Part shown: piece after piece, positions 33,599 to 37,848 of the stretch
Layout of the letters: each line of letters opens with the position of its first letter
Numbering within the stretch: the stretch's first letter is position 1
Source: Lachnospiraceae bacterium UBA3802
Lineage (GTDB): Bacteria; Bacillota; Clostridia; Lachnospirales; Lachnospiraceae
DNA: 37,848 nt
NCBI GenBank assembly: GCA_002369155.1
Contig: DFEM01000074.1
Location: forward strand, 1 to 37,848
Reading direction: 5' to 3'
The notes under the pieces: model-generated
Database searches by the model: none
What the model was told of the DNA's origin: nothing
The model's input: only the letters and a program-made list of their open reading frames with translations
Program-made: the position numbers and the translations under genes

Positions 33599-33628
33599 TT
33601 GTTAACTTACGTCGGCGCGTGGTATAAT
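33599..33628 (+). promoter_or_regulatory. Promoter for the alpha/beta hydrolase gene
   Basis: TTGTTA (33599-33604) and a perfect TATAAT (33623-33628) with an 18-bp, GC-rich spacer, about 70 bp before the start codon. Confidence 0.5.
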
Positions 33629-33700
33629 TATTATGTATAAGAACTTTGATTCAGAGCTTTTTTTAAGGCTGTTTTTGTAATGGAAATCGGGGGGATTGCC

Positions 33701-34633
33701 ATGAAAGAAGAAAGATATACGCACGTTTCCAAAACCGACGGACTGGAAATATCCGTTCTTAGAATCGAGCCTGACAACGCAAGCGAAATAAAAGGAATCG
33801 TACAGGTTGTTCACGGCATGAATGAGTACAAGGAAAGATACATTCCTTTCATTCAATATCTCGTGGGAAAAGGCTATCTTTGCGTAATACACGATCACAG
33901 AGGACACGGACAAAGCATTAAAACTCCGGACGATCTCGGACATATGTACGAGGGCGGATTTGAAGCGTTAATCGATGATACCCATGAGATAACCCTTGAA
34001 ATAAAAGAGTATGCAAAAAAAATCACCGGGGAAGATCTGCCCATAACACTTGCCGGTCACAGCATGGGATCGATGGTTGTCAGAAGTTATATAAGAAAAT
34101 ATGATTCCGACATCGACAAGCTCATCGTCATAGGCTGCCCGTCAAAAAAGCCCGGCATGAAAGCCGGACTCCTGCTTATAAAAATTATCAAACTGTTTAA
34201 AGGTGAACGCTTCAGAAGCCACTTTGTTGCATCGCTTGTTCTCGGAGACTTCGAAAAGAGATTCAAAAGCGAGGGACCGAGTGCATGGGTCAATTCCGAT
34301 CCCGAAGAAGTCAAGAAATACAGAGCGGACCCTCTTTGCATTTACATGTTTACTTTAAACGGATACGAAAATCTTGTCCGTCTTACCATGCGTACATATA
34401 CGGACGGCGGATATGCAATGAAGAATCCGTCACTTCCGATTCGTTTCTTTTCGGGTGCGGACGATCCCTGCGCAATAAGCGAAAAGGATTTTAACAAAGC
34501 CGTCGAACTGCTTAAGAAACAGGGCTACACAAATGTTAAAGGAAAGATGTACAAAGGTCTTCGCCATGAAATATTAAACGAGCGAGAAAAAGACACAGTT
34601 TATGAAGATATGCTTTCCTTTATCGAAAGTTGA
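33701..34633 (+). CDS. Alpha/beta hydrolase, monoacylglycerol lipase-like
   Basis: I choose the ATG at 33701 because the G-run GGGGGGA lies about 7 bases upstream; an ATG at 33680 would add 7 residues. The 310-residue protein is a serine hydrolase of the Hydrolase_4/monoacylglycerol lipase type: VVHGMNEYKERY (oxyanion HG, 38-39), HDHRGHGQS (64-72), nucleophile Ser121 in AGHSMGS, probable Asp255 in GADDPC and His289 in GLRHEI. No signal peptide is present, so it is cytoplasmic. It likely hydrolyses monoacylglycerols or lysophospholipids; the neighbouring genes give no further hint. It abuts xpt tail-to-tail with no spacer. Confidence 0.88.
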   Translation: MKEERYTHVSKTDGLEISVLRIEPDNASEIKGIVQVVHGMNEYKERYIPFIQYLVGKGYLCVIHDHRGHGQSIKTPDDLGHMYEGGFEALIDDTHEITLEIKEYAKKITGEDLPITLAGHSMGSMVVRSYIRKYDSDIDKLIVIGCPSKKPGMKAGLLLIKIIKLFKGERFRSHFVASLVLGDFEKRFKSEGPSAWVNSDPEEVKKYRADPLCIYMFTLNGYENLVRLTMRTYTDGGYAMKNPSLPIRFFSGADDPCAISEKDFNKAVELLKKQGYTNVKGKMYKGLRHEILNEREKDTVYEDMLSFIES

Positions 34634-35215
34634 TTACTGCTTGCGAAATACTATGGTGCCGTTTGACGCATCCATGGATTCCACAATTGCGAGGCTCTCT
34701 AACCGGATTCCTTTTTCGTGGATGATTTTTCCGCCGGACTGGAATCCTTTTTCTATTGCAATGCCGACGCCTTCGACTGTTGCGCCTGCCGCATTTATAA
34801 GGTCAATCAGACCGTTAACGGCACATCCGTTTGCGAGGAAATCATCTATTATAAGAATATGATCGTCGGCAGATAAAAACTTTTTTGAAACGATGATGTC
34901 ATAGACTTTCTTTTTGGTAAAAGATTCAACTTTTGAAGTGTACATTTCACCGTCAAGATTGATGCTTTGCGCTTTCTTGGCAAATACTACGGGAACATTA
35001 AAACATTCCGCAGCCACACATGCGATTCCGATGCCGGAAGCTTCGATTGTAAGAATCTTGTTGATGGGTTTGTCGGCGAAAAGTTTTTTCCACTCAAGTC
35101 CCATCTCGTGAAAGAGTGCAACATCCATCTGATGATTTAAGAAACTGTCTACTTTAAGAACGTTTCCTTCTTTGACAACACCGTCTTTGATAATTCTGTC
35201 TTCTAAAAGTTTCAT
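34634..35215 (-). CDS. xpt: Xanthine phosphoribosyltransferase
   Basis: The 193-residue enzyme begins [29 protein letters not shown] and has [11 protein letters not shown] (55-65), VFAKKAQS and the PRPP-binding loop [13 protein letters not shown] (120-132), all typical of Xpt. It converts xanthine and PRPP to XMP in purine salvage. It is divergent from a BMP-type nucleoside importer, a logical pairing of uptake and salvage. Upstream I looked for a purine riboswitch, common before xpt in Bacillota, and did not recognise one. A small inverted repeat, TCGGC-TAT-GCCGA (35223-35235), sits near the weak ribosome site. Confidence 0.93.
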   Translation of the reverse strand: MKLLEDRIIKDGVVKEGNVLKVDSFLNHQMDVALFHEMGLEWKKLFADKPINKILTIEASGIGIACVAAECFNVPVVFAKKAQSINLDGEMYTSKVESFTKKKVYDIIVSKKFLSADDHILIIDDFLANGCAVNGLIDLINAAGATVEGVGIAIEKGFQSGGKIIHEKGIRLESLAIVESMDASNGTIVFRKQ

Positions 35216-35410
35216 TTTCTCTTCGGCTATGCCGATCCTTTCATAAATATGATTCGAAATAGAATCTCTGTGTCTATGTTAGCACAGCACCATATTTTTA
35301 TCCATATGGGATTTGATGGACAAGTAAAGGAAAAAATGTCCAAAAAGAATTGAAAAAATTTTTAAATATGTTCAGTTTGAATAAAAATGCCAAAAAGAAT
35401 CGTTTTTGAT

Positions 35411-35440
35411 TTGACACTGATTTTGAATAAGGTATATACT
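35411..35440 (+). promoter_or_regulatory. Strong sigmaA promoter for the nucleoside importer
   Basis: Perfect TTGACA (35411-35416) and TATACT (35435-35440) with an 18-bp spacer, about 43 bp before the start codon. Confidence 0.7.
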
Positions 35441-35482
35441 CCATTGTGTCGACTAATGACGATTTTTTATCAGGAGGATATT

Positions 35483-36691
35483 ATGAAAAAACTACTCAGT
35501 GCTATTCTTGCATGCCTTATGGTTTTTTCCCTTGCAGCTTGTACAGCTTCGGGAAACAGCAATAACGGTGCGGCAAACGGTAAGGTAAAAGCAGGATTTA
35601 TTTTCTTACACGACGAAAACTCTACTTACGATCTCAACTTCATCAACGCAGCAAAGGAAGCTTGCGAAAAACTCGGCGTTGAATATGTCTTAAAGACAAA
35701 CATTCCCGAAGGTCAGGAATGCTACGAAGCAGCATGTGAACTTGCTGATGCAGGTTGCAACATTGTATTCGCAGATTCATTCGGACATGAAGATTACTTA
35801 ATCGAAGCAGCTAAGGAATACAAGAACGTGGAATTCTGCCACGCTACAGGTACAAAGGCTCACACAGAGAACCTTCCCAACTATCACAACGCTTTCGCTT
35901 CAATCTACGAAGGTCGTTACCTCGCAGGTGTTGCTGCAGGAATGAAACTTAACGAGATGATTGACAACGGTGAAATCACACCCGAGCAGGCTAAGATCGG
36001 ATACGTAGGTGCTTACACATACGCAGAAGTTATTTCCGGTTATACATCATTCTTCCTCGGTGCTCGTTCAGAATGCCCTACAGCTACAATGGATGTTACA
36101 TTTACAGGTTCATGGTACGATGAGACAGCTGAAAAGGAAGGCGCTGTTAAGTTAATCAACAACGGCTGCGTACTTATTTCACAGCATGCCGATTCCATGG
36201 GTGCTCCTACAGCTTGTGAAAACAACAATGTTCCCGATGTATCTTACAACGGAAGCACAGAGAGCGTAGCTCCCAACACATTCATCGTTTCTTCACGTAT
36301 CAACTGGGTTCCTTACTTCGAACTCATCATCAAGTCCGTACAGAACGGTGAGAAGATTCCTACAGATTACACAGGTACAATCGAGACAGGTTCTGTTGTT
36401 CTTACAGACCTCGGAAAGATTGCTCCCGCTGAAGGAACACAGGCTAAGATAGATGCTGTAAAGGCAGAGATTCAGGCCGGCACAAGAAAGGTCTTTGACA
36501 CATCAACATTTACAGTAGGCGGCGAGACAGTTACTTCCTACATGGCTGATGTAGATACAGATGCAGCTTATGAAGGCGATCATGAAGTTATTTCCAACGG
36601 TGCATTCAATGAATCTGCAGACGGATTCAGATCTGCTCCTTACTTTGATTTAAGAATTGACGGAATTACTCTTCTTGATGAATCATACTAA
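35483..36691 (+). CDS. BMP-family ABC transporter substrate-binding lipoprotein (purine nucleoside type)
   Basis: The ATG at 35483 follows a perfect AGGAGG; an upstream in-frame start has no ribosome site and would spoil the signal peptide. The 402-residue protein has a lipoprotein signal (lipobox LAAC, Cys20) and a BMP/PnrA-like domain: KAGFIFLHDENSTYDLNFINAAKEACEKLG, NIVFADSFGHEDYLIEAAKEY, NYHNAFASIYEGRYLAGVAAGMK and IGYVGAYTYAEVISGYTSFFLGA. Family members bind purine nucleosides for import. The gene is divergent from xpt and precedes a matching ATPase gene. Codon use favours the GCT/ACA/GTT set seen in the other binding protein, consistent with high expression. Confidence 0.93.
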   Translation: MKKLLSAILACLMVFSLAACTASGNSNNGAANGKVKAGFIFLHDENSTYDLNFINAAKEACEKLGVEYVLKTNIPEGQECYEAACELADAGCNIVFADSFGHEDYLIEAAKEYKNVEFCHATGTKAHTENLPNYHNAFASIYEGRYLAGVAAGMKLNEMIDNGEITPEQAKIGYVGAYTYAEVISGYTSFFLGARSECPTATMDVTFTGSWYDETAEKEGAVKLINNGCVLISQHADSMGAPTACENNNVPDVSYNGSTESVAPNTFIVSSRINWVPYFELIIKSVQNGEKIPTDYTGTIETGSVVLTDLGKIAPAEGTQAKIDAVKAEIQAGTRKVFDTSTFTVGGETVTSYMADVDTDAAYEGDHEVISNGAFNESADGFRSAPYFDLRIDGITLLDESY

Positions 36692-36704
36692 TATGTGATA
36701 CACT

Positions 36705-36749
36705 AAAGAAAGGCGGTGCGTATACTCGACCTACCGCCTTTCTTTTTTA
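36705..36749 (+). terminator. Intrinsic terminator between the binding protein and ATPase genes
   Basis: Perfect stem AAAGAAAGGCGGT / ACCGCCTTTCTTT with a 15-nt loop and T-run. Partial readthrough would supply the ATPase and permeases at lower levels than the binding protein. Confidence 0.88.
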
Positions 36750-36793
36750 TTTGTTTCAGGAAATTCATTTTATATAAAACAGAGGTTTTCAAA

Positions 36794-37848
36794 GTGGCAG
36801 AGGCAGCTGTAAAACTTGTTAATATCACAAAAAGTTTCGGTCAGGTAAAAGCAAATTCCAATGTTTCCTTAGAGATTAACAAAGGCGAAATTTTGGCGCT
36901 TCTCGGAGAAAACGGAAGCGGCAAGACCACTCTTATGAATATGCTCTCGGGTATCTATTATCCCGACGAAGGCCAGATTTTTATCAATGGAAAAGAAGTA
37001 TCGATTTCTTCCCCGAGAATTGCATACGAACTCGGTATCGGAATGGTGCATCAGCATTTCAAACTTGTTGATGTTTTAACCGCTACGGAAAATATCATCC
37101 TCGGACTCGAAGGCAAATTAAACAAAAAAGAAGCAGCGGGAAAAATAAAAGAGATTTGTGACAAATACGGATTTGATATTAATCCCGACCAGAAGATTTA
37201 TGACATGTCCGTATCACAAAAGCAGACTGTTGAGATAGTCAAGGTTTTATACAGGGGAGCAAATATTTTAATTCTCGATGAACCCACAGCCGTTTTAACA
37301 CCTCAGGAATCCGAAAAACTCTTTAACGTTATGCGTAACATGAAGGCTGACGGAAAGGCTCTTGTTATCATTACACACAAGATGCACGAAGTTGAATCGA
37401 TTTCAGACCGCGTTGCCATTTTAAGAAAGGGCGAATACATCGGAAGCCTTATGACCAAGGATACCAACGCTTCGGAAATGACGGACATGATGGTCGGTCG
37501 AAGCGTATCGCTTAACATAGCAAGACCCAAGCCCGTCAATCCCAAGCCCAGAATCAAAGTTGAAGGACTTACGGTCAGAAATATCGAAGGAATTGAAAAA
37601 TTAAAGAATGTTTCATTCGTCGCTCAAAGCGGAGAGATTCTCGGAATAGCAGGAATCTCCGGATGCGGTCAAAAGGAACTTCTTGAAGCGATTGCAGGAT
37701 TACAGCCCGCGGAAAGCGGAAGCATAAAATATATCAACGATGTCGGAGAGGAAGAAGAGCTTCTCGGAAAAGACCCGAGAAAGATTGAGGAACTCGGCGT
37801 GGCACTTTCATTTGTTCCCGAAGACAGACTCGGTATGGGACTTGTCGG
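36794..37848 (+). CDS. Nucleoside-type ABC transporter ATPase, two nucleotide-binding domains, truncated by window end
   Basis: The frame runs open from a GTG at 36794, preceded by AGAGG, to the window edge (351 codons and two bases). It begins VAEAAVKLVNITKSFGQVKANSNVSLEINKGEILALLGENGSGKTT, with Walker A at about 43-50. The signature is MSVSQKQTVEIVK in place of LSGGQ, Walker B is ILILDEPTAVLTPQE, and the H-loop is IITHKMHE. A second nucleotide-binding domain starts at about residue 255 (RIKVEGLTVRN) with the degenerate loop GISGCGQKELLEAIAG. This is the layout of sugar/nucleoside-type ATPases (RbsA/YufO-like). With the BMP protein it indicates a purine nucleoside importer whose permease genes should follow to the right. 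Confidence 0.92.
   Translation, partial: MAEAAVKLVNITKSFGQVKANSNVSLEINKGEILALLGENGSGKTTLMNMLSGIYYPDEGQIFINGKEVSISSPRIAYELGIGMVHQHFKLVDVLTATENIILGLEGKLNKKEAAGKIKEICDKYGFDINPDQKIYDMSVSQKQTVEIVKVLYRGANILILDEPTAVLTPQESEKLFNVMRNMKADGKALVIITHKMHEVESISDRVAILRKGEYIGSLMTKDTNASEMTDMMVGRSVSLNIARPKPVNPKPRIKVEGLTVRNIEGIEKLKNVSFVAQSGEILGIAGISGCGQKELLEAIAGLQPAESGSIKYINDVGEEEELLGKDPRKIEELGVALSFVPEDRLGMGLV

Noticed and set aside
35216..35482. Purine riboswitch between xpt and the nucleoside importer
   Set aside because: I looked for the conserved purine aptamer loops on both strands and did not find a convincing match; a covariance search would decide.

Overview
The window looks like a chromosome segment of an anaerobic, carbohydrate-degrading Firmicute, most like Lachnospiraceae (Butyrivibrio/Roseburia-type rumen or gut bacteria). 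Reasons: moderately low GC, strong AGGAGG-type ribosome binding sites, many lipoproteins, MalFG-type sugar permeases without their own ATPase, a YesL protein, several glycoside hydrolases, AraC regulators and the [FeFe]-hydrogenase maturase HydF. I saw no tRNA, rRNA, CRISPR, insertion sequence or phage gene. All identifications are by eye from motifs and family memory.

Layout. (1) 1-7223: the end of a GH43 gene; a chemoreceptor-like protein carrying a cytoplasmic sugar-binding-protein domain; an AraC regulator divergent from a GH3 beta-glycosidase; a membrane-anchored binding-like protein; and YesL. (2) 7224-11127: a sugar ABC importer (lipoprotein binding protein, terminator, internal promoter, two permeases). 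Its leader carries AraC-type direct repeats that match repeats in front of the GH3 gene. (3) 11128-14686: MATE exporter, zinc-ribbon membrane protein, NlpC/P60 protein. (4) 14687-18248: a beta-glucan locus with a secreted GH16 lipoprotein, a cytoplasmic GH5 and a divergent AraC regulator, separated by a nested symmetric dyad. (5) 18215-21337: a small XRE regulator with a likely auto-operator, a TraX-7TM-PAS-GGDEF signalling protein and a small helical protein. (6) 21465-25240: hydF, truB and a lipoprotein. (7) 25314-30814: an OGG1-like glycosylase, a SbcD-like nuclease with a membrane-spanning YhaN/SbcC-like ATPase, a small membrane protein and mscL with a zinc-ribbon tail. (8) 30908-33522: an Ldh_2 dehydrogenase and glpK. 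(9) 33701-37848: a lipase-like hydrolase, xpt, and a BMP-family purine nucleoside importer running off the right edge.

How the genes fit together: regions 1, 2 and 4 form a plant or fungal glycan programme. GH16 cuts outside the cell, the importer takes up oligosaccharides, and GH3 and GH5, which lack signal peptides, finish them inside under AraC control. Region 9 is nucleoside uptake and salvage.

Most notable observations: a binding protein whose conserved GDWAI...FWGGTW segment sits at the N-terminus instead of its usual C-terminal place; 21-bp-spaced AraC-type repeats shared by two sugar operons; a concentric operator between GH16 and its regulator; a TraX-diguanylate cyclase fusion; a chemoreceptor fused to a cytoplasmic sugar-binding domain; a membrane-spanning SMC-like nuclease pair; and repeated zero-gap tail-to-tail gene junctions.
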